The notes: a model not told the origin generated them from the letters alone. Counted from the first letter of the stretch, positions 43,340 through 53,153 are shown. The stretch: 64,000 nucleotides of DNA from Roseibium salinum (GCF_026240905.1 NZ_JAPEVI010000003.1:1426001-1490000), one strand, 5' to 3'. Translations and numbers: made by a program.

Positions 43340-46338
43340 GCCAGCCGTTTAGGACTGCAAAAGGCGGGCGGATCGACCGCAAGGTGGAACTTACCTTCAC
43401 CTTCGATGGCGAGGAGATGCACGGCCACCCGGGCGACACTCTCGCTTCCGCCCTCATCGCCAACGGTGTGCACCTGGTCGGCCGGTCGTTCAAATACCAC
43501 CGCCCGCGCGGCATCCTCACCGCCGGCTCGGAGGAGCCGAATGCACTCGTCGGCGTCTACCGGCGCGGAGATCAGACGCCGAACCTCAGGGCCACCCAGC
43601 TTGAGCTGTACCAGGGGCTGACGGCGATCTCGCAGAACCGCTTTCCCGCACGCGGTTTCGATGTCGGCGCGATCAGTGATCTGCTGTCGCCGCTTTTCCC
43701 GGCGGGCTTTTACTACAAGACTTTCATGTGGCCGCAGTCTTTCTGGCACAAGGTCTATGAACCCGTCATCCGGGCCGCTGCCGGTCTCGGCAGGCCGCCG
43801 AAAAACCCGGACCACGATTCCTACGCCAATCTCTACGCTCATTGCGATGTCCTGGTAGTCGGCTCCGGGCCGTCGGGGCTGGCGGCGGCGCAAGCGGCCG
43901 CCGAGACGGGCGCGAGGGTCATCGTGTGCGACGAACAGGCCGAGTTCGGCGGATCATTGCTGTCGGACAGCAGCGCAAGCGTCGACGGCAAGGACGGGGC
44001 GACCTGGGCAGCCGAGAGCGTCGGCAGACTTGCTGCGATGGACAATGTCACGCTTTTGCGGCGTACAACGGCTTTCGGCTATTTTGCGCATAACTACATC
44101 GCGCTGGCGGAACGGATCACCGACCATCTTGCCGATCCGGACCCCAAGTTACCGCGCGAACGCTTGTGGCAGGTGCGCGCGAAGGAGGTGGTGATTGCTG
44201 CAGGCGCCGTCGAACGGCCGATGGTTTTCCCGGAAAACGACCGCCCCGGCATCCTGCTCGCCGAAGCCGGCCGGACCTATCTGAACCGGTACGGGGTCAA
44301 GGTCGGGCAAAGGGTTCTGGTGGCAACGGCCTGTGACACGGCGTGGCAGGCGGCCTTCGATCTTGCCGATCATGGCGTCGAGGTCGTGGCGATCGTCGAT
44401 CTTCGGGAGACCCTTTCGGAGAACCTCGTTTCCATCGCCAGTGCCCGCGGCATCCGGGTCGAGGCCGGCTGCGTTGTTACCGGAACGCTCGGGCGCAAGC
44501 GTATCAAGGCGGCTCTCCTTGGCCGGCTCATGACATCCGGCCAAGTAGCATCCGGCGGACAGGTCGCATGCGATGCACTCTTGATGTCCGCCGGTTGGAC
44601 GCCGAGCGTCAGCCTCTACTCCCAGTCGCGCGGAAAAGTGGTCTGGGAGGAAGAAAATGGCGCATATGTCCCCGGCAAGTCTGTTCAGAGGGAACGTTCC
44701 GCCGGCGCGGCCAGAGGCCTTTACGGCCTCCAGGCCACGTTGGATGACGGCTATGCGGCAGGCGAACAAGCGGCCAAAGCGGCAACCTGCAAATCCGCAA
44801 CAACCACGCGAGCCGTGGCCACGGGCGGCGAGGCCGGCAGCGGCGGCACGCTCGGCGCGTTGCCCCACGACCGCAACGCTTCCCGCGTCAAGGCCTTCGT
44901 CGACTATCAGAACGACGTCACCGCAAAGGACGTGAAGCTCGCCGTGCGCGAGGGCATGCAGTCGATCGAACACATCAAGCGCTATACGACCACGGGCATG
45001 GCGACCGACCAGGGTCGTCTGTCGAACATGAACGCGCTCCGCATTGCCTCTGGCGCACTGGAGCGGCCCATGACGGATGTCGGCCTGACCACGTTCCGCC
45101 AACCGTTCACTCCGACCACGTTTGGCGTCTTCGCGACTGTTTCCCGCGGGGACTTTTTCGATCCTGTCCGCAAGACGCCGTCCCACGAGTGGGCCGTGAA
45201 ACAGGGAGGCGTGTTCGAAAACGTCGGCCAGTGGAAGCGCACATGGTACTTCCCAAAATCCGGTGAAGACATGCACGCAGCCGTCGCGCGGGAATGCCGG
45301 ACGGTTCGCGAAAGCGTCGGCCTGTTCGATGCATCCACGCTCGGAAAGATCGAGGTGGTCGGTCCGGACGCGGCCGAATTCCTGGAGCGAATGTACACCA
45401 ATCCGTGGCAGAAGCTGGCGCCGGGCCGCTGCCGGTATGGTCTTTTGCTGAACGATGCAGGCTTCATCACCGATGACGGCGTCATCGGCCGTCTCGCACA
45501 GGACCGCTTCCACGTGACGACGACCACCGGCGGTGCGCCGCGCGTGTTTGCGGCCATGGAAGACTACCTTCAGACCGAATGGCCGGACCTGGACGTCTGG
45601 ATCACGTCGACGACGGAGCAATATGCGGTTGCCGCCGTCCAGGGCCCGAAGGCGCGCGACGTGATCGCGCCGTTCATCGAGGGGCTCGACATTTCCGCAA
45701 ACGCCTTCCCGCATATGAGTGTCGGGCAAGCGACATTCAGCGGGATTCCCTGCCGCCTCTTCCGCATATCCTTCACAGGTGAGCTCGGCTTTGAAATCAA
45801 CGTGCCGCGCCGCCACGGCAAGACGATGTGGGAGACGCTGTCGAAGGAAATCGAAAAGCACGGCGGAACGGTCTACGGCACGGAAACCATGCACGTGCTG
45901 CGCGCCGAAAAGGGCTACATCATCGTTGGCCATGACACGGACGGCACGGTGACGCCATATGACGCCGGCATGGGCTGGGCGATCGGCAAGAACAAAGTCG
46001 ACTTCGTCGGCAAGCGCGGCCTGGAGCGGCCGGACCTGACGGCAGAAAATCGCAAACAATTCGTCGGTCTCCTGACAGAGGACCCGAAGGTGAAGCTGGA
46101 AGAAGGCGCGCAGATCACCAGCGTCGCCTCGCCTGCCACCGGCACGCCGGCGGAAGGTCACGTGACGTCGGCCTATTACAGCCCGGCTCTGGAGCGAACG
46201 ATCGCCCTGGCGCTTGTGAAGAACGGACACGCATTGGAAGGCAAAACCTTCTACGTGCCCATGCCCGAGAACAGCATTCCGGTCAAGGTGACCGGCACGG
46301 TGTTCTACGACAAGGAAGGAGCACGGCTCAATGCCTGA
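43336..46338 (+). CDS. soxA: Sarcosine oxidase alpha subunit
   Basis: A 1000-residue protein. The N-terminal 2Fe-2S-ferredoxin-like fold without cluster (H-P-G-D-T-L-A-S-A-L then S-F-K-Y-H-R-P-R-G) is at about 1-100. An NAD-binding Rossmann motif V-V-G-S-G-P-S-G is near residue 175. A C-terminal aminomethyltransferase-like (GcvT) domain covers about 610-990 and channels the one-carbon unit to tetrahydrofolate. Without folate the enzyme releases formaldehyde. The length is typical. It overlaps soxD (4 bp) and soxG (8 bp). A large antisense frame here (44149-46773) is a shadow. Confidence 0.96.
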   Translation: MSQPFRTAKGGRIDRKVELTFTFDGEEMHGHPGDTLASALIANGVHLVGRSFKYHRPRGILTAGSEEPNALVGVYRRGDQTPNLRATQLELYQGLTAISQNRFPARGFDVGAISDLLSPLFPAGFYYKTFMWPQSFWHKVYEPVIRAAAGLGRPPKNPDHDSYANLYAHCDVLVVGSGPSGLAAAQAAAETGARVIVCDEQAEFGGSLLSDSSASVDGKDGATWAAESVGRLAAMDNVTLLRRTTAFGYFAHNYIALAERITDHLADPDPKLPRERLWQVRAKEVVIAAGAVERPMVFPENDRPGILLAEAGRTYLNRYGVKVGQRVLVATACDTAWQAAFDLADHGVEVVAIVDLRETLSENLVSIASARGIRVEAGCVVTGTLGRKRIKAALLGRLMTSGQVASGGQVACDALLMSAGWTPSVSLYSQSRGKVVWEEENGAYVPGKSVQRERSAGAARGLYGLQATLDDGYAAGEQAAKAATCKSATTTRAVATGGEAGSGGTLGALPHDRNASRVKAFVDYQNDVTAKDVKLAVREGMQSIEHIKRYTTTGMATDQGRLSNMNALRIASGALERPMTDVGLTTFRQPFTPTTFGVFATVSRGDFFDPVRKTPSHEWAVKQGGVFENVGQWKRTWYFPKSGEDMHAAVARECRTVRESVGLFDASTLGKIEVVGPDAAEFLERMYTNPWQKLAPGRCRYGLLLNDAGFITDDGVIGRLAQDRFHVTTTTGGAPRVFAAMEDYLQTEWPDLDVWITSTTEQYAVAAVQGPKARDVIAPFIEGLDISANAFPHMSVGQATFSGIPCRLFRISFTGELGFEINVPRRHGKTMWETLSKEIEKHGGTVYGTETMHVLRAEKGYIIVGHDTDGTVTPYDAGMGWAIGKNKVDFVGKRGLERPDLTAENRKQFVGLLTEDPKVKLEEGAQITSVASPATGTPAEGHVTSAYYSPALERTIALALVKNGHALEGKTFYVPMPENSIPVKVTGTVFYDKEGARLNA

Positions 46339-46924
46339 TCCCCTGGCAAGCGACCTGATTTCCCCGGACGCCGGCGAAGCGCCCCTGCTCAACTTCGCCA
46401 GCGTGTCGATCCTGAAGGCGGCACCGCTGACCCGCCTGTCCTTCCGGGCGCGCGGCGCGGCTCTGGAAAAAGCCGGCGAAGGCCTCGGCGTTCCCCTTCC
46501 GGACACGCCGCTGTCGTCACAAACGGCGGACAAGCGGGCTGCCCTCTGGATGGGACCGGACGAATGGACGCTTCTGGCGCCGGAAGACGACGTACATGCC
46601 GTCGTCGAGGCCATTGAGGGCAAGCTTGGCGGCGAGCCGCATGCGTTGGTCGACATTTCCGACCGATCGGAGGCGGTCATCGTCAGCGGAGAGAAGGCCG
46701 TCTGGCTGCTCAACACCGGAGTTTTCGTTGATTTCGCTCCGGAGGCTTTTCCGGTCGGAAATGTGACGCGCACGGTGTTTCACAAATCTCCGGTAATGAT
46801 CTGGCGTACCGGTCCGGACAGCTTTGTCGTGGAAGCATGGGTATCTTTCATGGATTATGTCACGGGGCTTCTGGTGCACTCGGCCCGGGAACTGGAGGCG
46901 TGGCCCCTCTCGACCGGCAATTGA
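46331..46924 (+). CDS. soxG: Sarcosine oxidase gamma subunit
   Basis: A 197-residue SoxG with L-S-F-R-A-R-G-A-A, the W-M-G-P-D-E-W-T-L-L core and L-V-D-I-S-D-R. The C-terminal F-x-V-E-A-W-V-S-F-M-D-Y follows. It completes the BDAG tetramer with overlapping start in soxA. The family resembles a GcvT fragment. No other sox-linked folate gene (purU, folD, glyA) follows; the next gene is an unrelated phosphatase-family enzyme. Confidence 0.94.
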   Translation: MPDPLASDLISPDAGEAPLLNFASVSILKAAPLTRLSFRARGAALEKAGEGLGVPLPDTPLSSQTADKRAALWMGPDEWTLLAPEDDVHAVVEAIEGKLGGEPHALVDISDRSEAVIVSGEKAVWLLNTGVFVDFAPEAFPVGNVTRTVFHKSPVMIWRTGPDSFVVEAWVSFMDYVTGLLVHSARELEAWPLSTGN

Positions 46925-47038
46925 TGTCGGAGCTCACGTCACAGAAGATAACTCATGGCTGTATAAACAATGGCATAAAGTCCCAAGCCGCAATTCCCCG
47001 ACTTCCAATTGACACCAAAGGCCGCCAAGCTGTCTGCC

Positions 47039-47755
47039 ATGCTCAAGATCGGTTCCTACAATATTCAAAAATCCATCGGCGTCGACGCCCGCCGCCGTCC
47101 GGAGCGGACCCTCAGGGTAATCCGCGAACTGGAATGCGACATCCTGGCCCTGCAGGAAGCGGACAGACGTTTCGGTCCGCGCGCGAGCACTCTGGACCGC
47201 GAGATCATTCTGGCAGAAACCGACTATCAGGCGGTGCCGTTTGCGACCTCCGTCAAGAGCCTTGGCTGGCACGGCAATGCCATTCTGGTGCGCAAGGCGT
47301 ATGAGATCCTGGACTACCGGCGGATCGAGCTGCCCACGCTGGAGCCGCGCGGCGCCGTGGCGGCGGACCTGAACATTGCCGGCGAAAAGATCCGGGTCGC
47401 GGCGATGCATCTGAGCCTGATAGGTCATTTCCGCAAGAAGCAGATCACATCGCTGATGCATCAACTACACGAGCATCTCGACTATCTGCCGACCGTGCTG
47501 ATCGGTGACCTGAATGAATGGCGCGGCACTGCAGGCAGTATCCGACTCTTTGAAGAGCGCTACGCGGTGACGACACCGGGACGGAGTTATCCAAGCCTCA
47601 TGCCCGTCGGCAGCCTCGACAGAATCATTACCAGTCCGGAATTCACGGTGGAAAAGGCGGGCGTTCACAAGTCGAAGACGGCGCGGATCGCATCCGATCA
47701 CCTGCCCGTCTGGGCAAGGCTTTCGCTTGAACCAGCCGGGCACCTGCCGGGATAG
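47039..47755 (+). CDS. Endonuclease/exonuclease/phosphatase family protein
   Basis: A 238-residue metal-dependent hydrolase from ATG 47039 (M-L-K-I-G-S-Y-N-I-Q-K). An in-frame TTG at 47009 is an alternative, and no clear Shine-Dalgarno decides. Catalytic elements are N-I-Q-K, L-Q-E-A-D, M-H-L-S-L, G-D-L-N-E-W and S-D-H-L-P-V. These complete the EEP fold active site. The substrate (phosphodiester in nucleic acid or lipid) cannot be told from sequence. No signal peptide. It converges on the PiT gene, 10 bp apart. Confidence 0.85.
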   Translation: MLKIGSYNIQKSIGVDARRRPERTLRVIRELECDILALQEADRRFGPRASTLDREIILAETDYQAVPFATSVKSLGWHGNAILVRKAYEILDYRRIELPTLEPRGAVAADLNIAGEKIRVAAMHLSLIGHFRKKQITSLMHQLHEHLDYLPTVLIGDLNEWRGTAGSIRLFEERYAVTTPGRSYPSLMPVGSLDRIITSPEFTVEKAGVHKSKTARIASDHLPVWARLSLEPAGHLPG

Positions 47756-47765
47756 ACGTTCCCTG

Positions 47766-49259
47766 TCAGGCGATCAGCTTCACGATGACGAAATAGAGCG
47801 CGCCCGACAGGGCCGCGGCGGCAGGGACAGTTACGATCCAAGCGGCGATGATCGTCATGAAATGGGCACGGCGCACCAGATGACGCCGCGCCTGCTCCTC
47901 GCGATTGCGGACGGGCCGGACTTCATTGCCGCTGGAATTCGGCTGCTTGTTCACGTATTCGAGCCGGCGCTTCGAGCGCTCCGTGTACCACTCCCGGAAA
48001 AACCCGACGCCGAAGACGGCGCCGACGGCAATGTGCGTGGAACTGACGGGCAAGCCGAGGCCGGAGGCGATGATGACCGTGATAGCGGCAGACAGCGACA
48101 CGCAATAGGCCCGCATCGGATTGAGCTTGGTGATCTGCTGGCCAACCATGTGGATGATCTTCGGGCCGAACAACAGCAGACCGAAGGAAATGCCGAAAGC
48201 GCCGACTGCCATGACCCAGAGCGGGATGCTGACCTTCGAGACGACCTCGCCAAGCTCGGCCGTATGGACGATCGCGGCAAGCGGACCAACAGCATTGGCG
48301 ACATCGTTGGCGCCGTGCGCAAAGGACAGCAGGGCCGCCGAGCATACAAGTGGCATGGCAAACAGCGTCCGCAGGGACTGGTTCCGGTTCTCCAGCCCTG
48401 CGGACTGACGCCTGATGATCGGACGAACCACCAACCAGACGATCAGCCCTGCGGCCACACCGATCAGCAGGGATGTCGGCATGTCGATCTTGACGAGCTT
48501 CTTCAGCCCCTTGAGCGCAAGATAGCTTGCAAAGGCTCCCGCCATGACACCGATGAGGACGGGAACCCACCGGCGCGCTGCCGCGATCTTGTCCTCACGG
48601 TAGATGATGAAGGTCTTGATGAAGGCGAGAAACAGGGCTGCGATGGCCCCTCCCAGGAACGGCGAAATCACCCAGCTTGCGGCAATGCTGCCCATGGTCG
48701 GCCAGTTGACCGCGCCAAATCCCGCAGCGGCGATACCCGCGCCCATCACACCGCCGACGATGGCGTGTGTTGTCGAAACCGGCGCTCCGACCCAGGTTGC
48801 CAGATTGATCCACAAAGCGGAGGAAACCAGCGCCGCCATCATGGCGGCCATGAACACCGTGGGTGTCGCCACCGCACCGGGGTCGATAATGCCCTTCGAA
48901 ATCGTTCCAACCACGTCGCCGCCTGCAATCAGCGCACCGGCACTTTCAAAGACGGCCGCGATAATCAGCGCCGTCATCAACGTCATGGCTCTCGAACCGA
49001 CAGCAGGGCCGACATTGTTGGCAACGTCGTTTGCACCGATGTTGAGCGCCATATAGGCCCCCACCGCGGCGGCGGCGACGATGAGAACAGTGCTCGGCGC
49101 ATCGGACATCGTTGCGCCTGCTGCCAGGGCGCACAGGACGATGAAGACAAGAGCGATACCTGGAGCGATAAGACCGCGTCCCAGCGTGCCCGCCGCTTCT
49201 TCCACGTAGCTCAGTTTGTCGAGATCTTTGTCGAGTGTCGGCTTTTTCAAATTAGGCAT
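47766..49259 (-). CDS. PiT-family inorganic phosphate transporter, copy 1
   Basis: A 497-residue membrane protein from ATG 49259 (M-P-N-L-K-K-P-T-L-D-K-D-L-D-K). It has the duplicated PiT signature G-A-N-D-V-A-N-N-V-G-P-A-V-G and H-G-A-N-D-V-A-N-A-V-G-P. Ten or more hydrophobic helices are interrupted by a cytoplasmic loop. It imports phosphate, generally as metal phosphate with proton or cation symport. The paralogue at 49982-51487 shares the same motifs and the same L-D-K-D-L-D-K N-terminus. The NUDIX gene (49383-49868) lies immediately upstream. Confidence 0.93.
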   Translation of the reverse strand: MPNLKKPTLDKDLDKLSYVEEAAGTLGRGLIAPGIALVFIVLCALAAGATMSDAPSTVLIVAAAAVGAYMALNIGANDVANNVGPAVGSRAMTLMTALIIAAVFESAGALIAGGDVVGTISKGIIDPGAVATPTVFMAAMMAALVSSALWINLATWVGAPVSTTHAIVGGVMGAGIAAAGFGAVNWPTMGSIAASWVISPFLGGAIAALFLAFIKTFIIYREDKIAAARRWVPVLIGVMAGAFASYLALKGLKKLVKIDMPTSLLIGVAAGLIVWLVVRPIIRRQSAGLENRNQSLRTLFAMPLVCSAALLSFAHGANDVANAVGPLAAIVHTAELGEVVSKVSIPLWVMAVGAFGISFGLLLFGPKIIHMVGQQITKLNPMRAYCVSLSAAITVIIASGLGLPVSSTHIAVGAVFGVGFFREWYTERSKRRLEYVNKQPNSSGNEVRPVRNREEQARRHLVRRAHFMTIIAAWIVTVPAAAALSGALYFVIVKLIA

Positions 49260-49382
49260 GAGAGTCTCAGGGCCGGCATGTTTGTCGAGGTTGCCGCCCG
49301 GTTCAGGCAGGCACATCACGAGGCTTGCCTTAAACATTCACCGGCAAAGGTCAACCTTTTTGGCGCCGCCTCAACGAATATA

Positions 49383-49868
49383 TTATCCGGCTAATCTGTC
49401 CAGCTTGCGGAGAACGTCAACCAGCCCGGGATCGTCGGCCAGCCTGATTGCCTCGTCGATCGGGACCCAGCGAACGTCCCGCTCACCGCGATCGCGGTAA
49501 TCTTCCGTGGTGCTTTCAACATCGACCAGAAAGACAAGGACTTCGGTCCGGATCCGGAAGCCCGCCCTGCCGCCTTTGTGTGAGCTGAAGCTGGCAAACG
49601 GTTCTTCATGCGCCTTTCCGACAACGCCGGCTTCTTCGAACGCTTCGATCGCCGCCGTACGGTGCGCTTCCATGGACAGATCCGGCCAGCCTTTCGGCAG
49701 GATCCACCGGTGTGTGGTCTTGGTCGTGATCAGCAGGACCTCACGCTTTCCGTTGCGCTCGCGGTGGCACAGCGCGGCCACCTGCAGCCTGGCGGGACGG
49801 CGGAACAACAGTGTGATGCTCTGCCACCAGGACGCTCGATCATGGGGTTGCAGATTCGAAAGTGCCAT
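49383..49868 (-). CDS. NUDIX hydrolase (DIPP-like), copy 1
   Basis: A 161-residue protein from ATG 49868 with GGAGGA five bases upstream. The NUDIX box runs G-W-P-D-L-S-M-E-A-H-R-T-A-A-I-E-A-F-E-E-A-G-V with the R-E-x-x-E-E glutamates as E-A-F-E-E. R-P-A-R-L-Q-V-A-A-L-C-H-R and W-I-L-P-K-G-W-P resemble the DIPP2/Nudt4-like group, whose eukaryotic members cut inositol pyrophosphates, diadenosine polyphosphates and polyphosphate. It is 123 bp before PiT copy 1 on the same strand. Its twin is at 51660-52145, with identical length. Confidence 0.88.
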   Translation of the reverse strand: MALSNLQPHDRASWWQSITLLFRRPARLQVAALCHRERNGKREVLLITTKTTHRWILPKGWPDLSMEAHRTAAIEAFEEAGVVGKAHEEPFASFSSHKGGRAGFRIRTEVLVFLVDVESTTEDYRDRGERDVRWVPIDEAIRLADDPGLVDVLRKLDRLAG

Positions 49869-49981
49869 CGGATCCTCCGTCCTTGAACCCGGCCGCAAAG
49901 CTCTCCGCTTCGCTTTCGCCGGCACGTGCCTTCGGACAATGAAACCATAGCGCCCCAAGTTCCATCGTTCCAGCCGGGTTG

Positions 49982-51487
49982 CTACGCCAGTATCAGTTCG
50001 AGAATTTTATAGAGCGCTGCGGCCAGCAGCGCGGACGCGGGAACGGTTACCGTCCATGCGGCGATGATGGTCAGCAGATTGGCCCGGCGGACCAGGAGCC
50101 GGCGCCTGCGTTCTTCGCGGTTGAGCCACTTGCGCGGTTTCATGCGGCCCTGATCGGCCACATAGCGGTTACGGTACCATTCGCGGTAAAATCCGACACC
50201 AAAGACAGCGCCAACGGCCGTGTGTGTCGAGGACACGGGCAATCCGAAGCCCGACGCCGCCAGCACCGTGGCTGCGGCTGCCAGCGTGATGCAAAAGGCG
50301 CGAACGGGGCTCAGCTTGGTGATCTTCTTGCCGACGACGGTCACGATGCGGCGGCCGAACAGCAGCAACCCGGCCGAGATGCCGAAGGCACCGACCGCCC
50401 TCACCCAGAGCGGAATGTCCGAATTGGCCCCGCCCAGATACCAGAAGCTCAGATCGGCGACCTCACTGGACCGGCTGAGGACAATTGCCGCCAGCGGGCC
50501 AATTGCGTTGGCCACGTCATTGGCCCCATGGGCGAAGGACAACATTCCCGCGGTGATCATCAGCGGAACCGCAAACAGAATCCGCATGGCGCCAGTCGGG
50601 TTTTCCAGCGCATCAATCTGCTTCACGACAACGCCGCGATAGAACCACCAGAGCCCTGACCCGGTCAGAACTGACAGGCTGACTGCCAGCCAATCAGGAA
50701 CATGCCAGATGTGGTCCATTGCCTTGAGTGCCACATAGCCGACAAAGATGGCCCCCATGACACCCAGGAGGACCGGCAGCCAGAACCGGGCAGCGTCCAG
50801 TTTGTTTTCGTTGTAGATCACCCGCGCGTTCATGAAGGCCATCAGGGCAGCCGCGATCACGCCGCTCAGCACGGGGGAGAGAACCCAGGTGACCGCAATC
50901 GTCGAGATTGTGGTCCAGTTGATCACGGCGAACCCGCTGACGGCAATTCCGGCCCCGACGATCCCGCCAATGATCGAATGGGTGGTGGAGACCGGCGCGC
51001 CGACAAGGGTTGCGAGATTGATCCACAAAGCCGACGCGGCCAGCGCGGTCAGCATGGCCAGCGTGAATGCGAAATTGTCAGGCACGTCGCGGGGACTGAG
51101 AATATTCCCCGAAACGGTGGAAATGACCTCCGATCCGGCGAGCAGAGCACCGGCACTTTCACAGATGGCGGCAATGATCAGCGCGCCGGTGAGGCTGACG
51201 ACGCGTGCACCTACTGCCGGCCCCACATTGTTGGCAACGTCATTCGCGCCGATATTCAGGGCCATGTAACCGCCGATCACGCTGGCGGCCAGCAGAAGCA
51301 CGGTATCGGACAGGCCCGAGGAGCCGATCTGGGTGGCAGCAATGCCGGCACACAGGGCAAGAAACGTGATCGCAACAGCAGGCCCGCTCAACCTGCGGCC
51401 CATGGCTTCGGCTGCGTCGCTGAGGAATCCGATCTTGTCCAGATCCTTGTCTAGGGCCTTGGCTTTCAGGTCCTTGTGTGACAGCAC
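49982..51487 (-). CDS. PiT-family inorganic phosphate transporter, copy 2
   Basis: A 501-residue PiT permease. I prefer GTG 51487 (L-S-H-K-D-L-K-A-K-A-L-D-K-D-L-D-K), with AGAGG about eight bases upstream, over an ATG at 51505 that would include that site in the coding sequence. It has G-A-N-D-V-A-N-N-V-G-P-A-V-G-A and H-G-A-N-D-V-A-N-A-I-G-P. It differs from copy 1 by an insert around W-Y-L-G-G-A-N-S in a loop. It is paired with the NUDIX gene 51660-52145 upstream. Confidence 0.92.
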   Translation of the reverse strand: MLSHKDLKAKALDKDLDKIGFLSDAAEAMGRRLSGPAVAITFLALCAGIAATQIGSSGLSDTVLLLAASVIGGYMALNIGANDVANNVGPAVGARVVSLTGALIIAAICESAGALLAGSEVISTVSGNILSPRDVPDNFAFTLAMLTALAASALWINLATLVGAPVSTTHSIIGGIVGAGIAVSGFAVINWTTISTIAVTWVLSPVLSGVIAAALMAFMNARVIYNENKLDAARFWLPVLLGVMGAIFVGYVALKAMDHIWHVPDWLAVSLSVLTGSGLWWFYRGVVVKQIDALENPTGAMRILFAVPLMITAGMLSFAHGANDVANAIGPLAAIVLSRSSEVADLSFWYLGGANSDIPLWVRAVGAFGISAGLLLFGRRIVTVVGKKITKLSPVRAFCITLAAAATVLAASGFGLPVSSTHTAVGAVFGVGFYREWYRNRYVADQGRMKPRKWLNREERRRRLLVRRANLLTIIAAWTVTVPASALLAAALYKILELILA

Positions 51488-51659
51488 GCAGCAAACCTCT
51501 TTCAAATGCTCATACGGAAGGCGCCGGCATCTCCCGTGCCCCTGATTGAACGCGGGACGAATCCGGCATCAGGCAGGTATGTCCTGCCCAGGCGGCGGCG
51601 CCGAAACACCGCCACGGATGCGACAGGATCTGAATTTATTCAACAGCGCGCGCCCGAAT

Positions 51660-52145
51660 TCAGTTGATTTCGGACCTGTGTCGGCGAAGAAACCGCCTCA
51701 AGGACGGCTCATCGGCCTTTTCCATGGCTTCGGAAATCGGCAGCCAAAGCAATTCGCGCTGACCGACCTCCGGAAAATCCTCAAGCTGCTTTTCGAACCT
51801 GATCTTGAATACCAGTACCTTTGTCCGGATTTTCAATCCGTCGGCCAGGCCCTTGTAGGAACGGAACGACCCAATCGGCCGCGGATCCGCCTTGCCGATC
51901 ACGCCCGCTTCTTCATATGCCTCGATGACGGCTGTTTCAAATGTGGGCTTGTCCTTTTCCGGCCAGCCTTTGGGCAGGATCAGGCGACCGGCGCCGCGCG
52001 TGGAAACGAAGAGGATTTCGGGTTCCGTATCTCCGGGCCGATAGCACAGGGCGGCGATCTGCAACCGGGCCGGTCTGATGAACAAACCGCTCAGCCCCTG
52101 CAGCCACGAAAAATCCTGTGCTGTTATCGACTTTGCGAATCCCAT
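51660..52145 (-). CDS. NUDIX hydrolase (DIPP-like), copy 2
   Basis: A 161-residue protein from ATG 52145 (M-G-F-A-K-S-I-T-A-Q-D-F). The frame is open 24 codons further up, but copy 1 and the family start favour this ATG. The NUDIX box G-W-P-E-K-D-K-P-T-F-E-T-A-V-I-E-A-Y-E-E-A-G-V is intact. R-P-A-R-L-Q-I-A-A-L-C-Y-R and L-I-L-P-K-G-W-P align with copy 1. It lies 172 bp before PiT copy 2. Substrate is not determined; DIPP-like assignment is from motif memory. Confidence 0.88.
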   Translation of the reverse strand: MGFAKSITAQDFSWLQGLSGLFIRPARLQIAALCYRPGDTEPEILFVSTRGAGRLILPKGWPEKDKPTFETAVIEAYEEAGVIGKADPRPIGSFRSYKGLADGLKIRTKVLVFKIRFEKQLEDFPEVGQRELLWLPISEAMEKADEPSLRRFLRRHRSEIN

Positions 52146-52262
52146 TTCCACACCTGAACAATCGGAATACGCTGTATATAAGGATTCTCGCAGCGCAGTC
52201 CATCGAATAAAGTGCACTTTGTGCGCATTTCCGCCCTGGCATCGGGCCCATCTTTCGGCAGG

Positions 52263-53153
52263 TCAACCCGCGGAAACCTTGACGTGATCCGCGGTCCATG
52301 CCCCCGGCCACACTTCTGCTTTACCGGATTTCAGAGCGCGCAATTCCTCTACGGGAACGGACGAGACCAGAAAAGGTTCGTCGCCGCTTGTGCCACCGGT
52401 CAGCGGAATCTCCGCAGCTACGCCGGAATATCCGAATTCCTCTTCACAAGGCAGATAAAGCGCTGCACCGGAGAAATTGGTATCGTTCTGCGTCGTCCCC
52501 TTCGAGGCGCCGACGACACCGCAAACGCCGACGGCGCACATGAGCTCGACGGCGCGCGCCTTGGCGCAGCCAAACACCCGGTGATAACCGGACGGCTTTT
52601 CGGTCATTGAGGGAACCAGCAACAGATCCAGATCCTGTCTGGCCAGAAGGCTGCTGAGGGCCGGCATTTCGACATCGAGGCAGACCAGGATCGCCATTTT
52701 CAGGCCGTCGAGTTCAAAAACCTTCAGTTCCGTGCCCGGGACCAATTGCCATGCTCCTGAACCCAGTTCGAAGGGAGTCAGGCAGAGTTTGTCCTGGCGG
52801 ATCTCGCGGCCGTCGCTGGTGAGCAGAATGGCCGTGTTGGTTATGCCGCTGGCGGTTTTCACCGGCATCGTGCCGGCAAGCACGGAAACGCCGTGTTTCT
52901 CTGGCAAGGGCCCCAGCAAGGGCAGAAGATCCGCCCCGACATCCGCCAGAAACGACATCTCCTCTTCCGGAGGCAATCCGTCGGGTTTGAACGCCAGGCA
53001 GCACTCGATCAGATATTCAGGCAGAACGAGCAGTCTTGCACCTTCTGCGGCTGCCCGCTCGAGCCCTTCTTCGATCTGGCGCGCGAAAGCGAAGACCGAA
53101 GCAGGAGCGCGGCTCAGATTGAAAGACCAGAGTGCAACAGAATAATCAGCCAT
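52263..53153 (-). CDS. Carbon-nitrogen hydrolase (nitrilase superfamily amidase)
   Basis: A 296-residue protein with the complete Glu-Lys-Cys triad of the superfamily: E46 (L-P-E-Y), K122 (R-Q-D-K-L-C-L) and C158 (I-L-V-C-L-D-V-E-M-P). It probably hydrolyses a small amide; the substrate class is not assignable. Upstream is a divergent or intergenic gap to the small membrane protein gene (88 bp). Downstream is the NUDIX gene, separated by 117 bp. Confidence 0.88.
   Translation of the reverse strand: MADYSVALWSFNLSRAPASVFAFARQIEEGLERAAAEGARLLVLPEYLIECCLAFKPDGLPPEEEMSFLADVGADLLPLLGPLPEKHGVSVLAGTMPVKTASGITNTAILLTSDGREIRQDKLCLTPFELGSGAWQLVPGTELKVFELDGLKMAILVCLDVEMPALSSLLARQDLDLLLVPSMTEKPSGYHRVFGCAKARAVELMCAVGVCGVVGASKGTTQNDTNFSGAALYLPCEEEFGYSGVAAEIPLTGGTSGDEPFLVSSVPVEELRALKSGKAEVWPGAWTADHVKVSAG

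Larger units (their letters stand above)
47766..52145 (-). repeat. Tandem duplication of a NUDIX-PiT gene pair
   Basis: Two consecutive units, each NUDIX then PiT on the minus strand (52145-49982 and 49868-47766). The NUDIX copies are the same length and the PiT copies near-equal, with shared motifs, but they are clearly diverged in sequence. This indicates an old duplication rather than an assembly repeat. Confidence 0.75.

Noticed and set aside
44149..46773. 874-codon open frame antisense to soxA
   Set aside because: It is the mirror of the conserved sarcosine oxidase alpha subunit; no domain was recognised in its translation.
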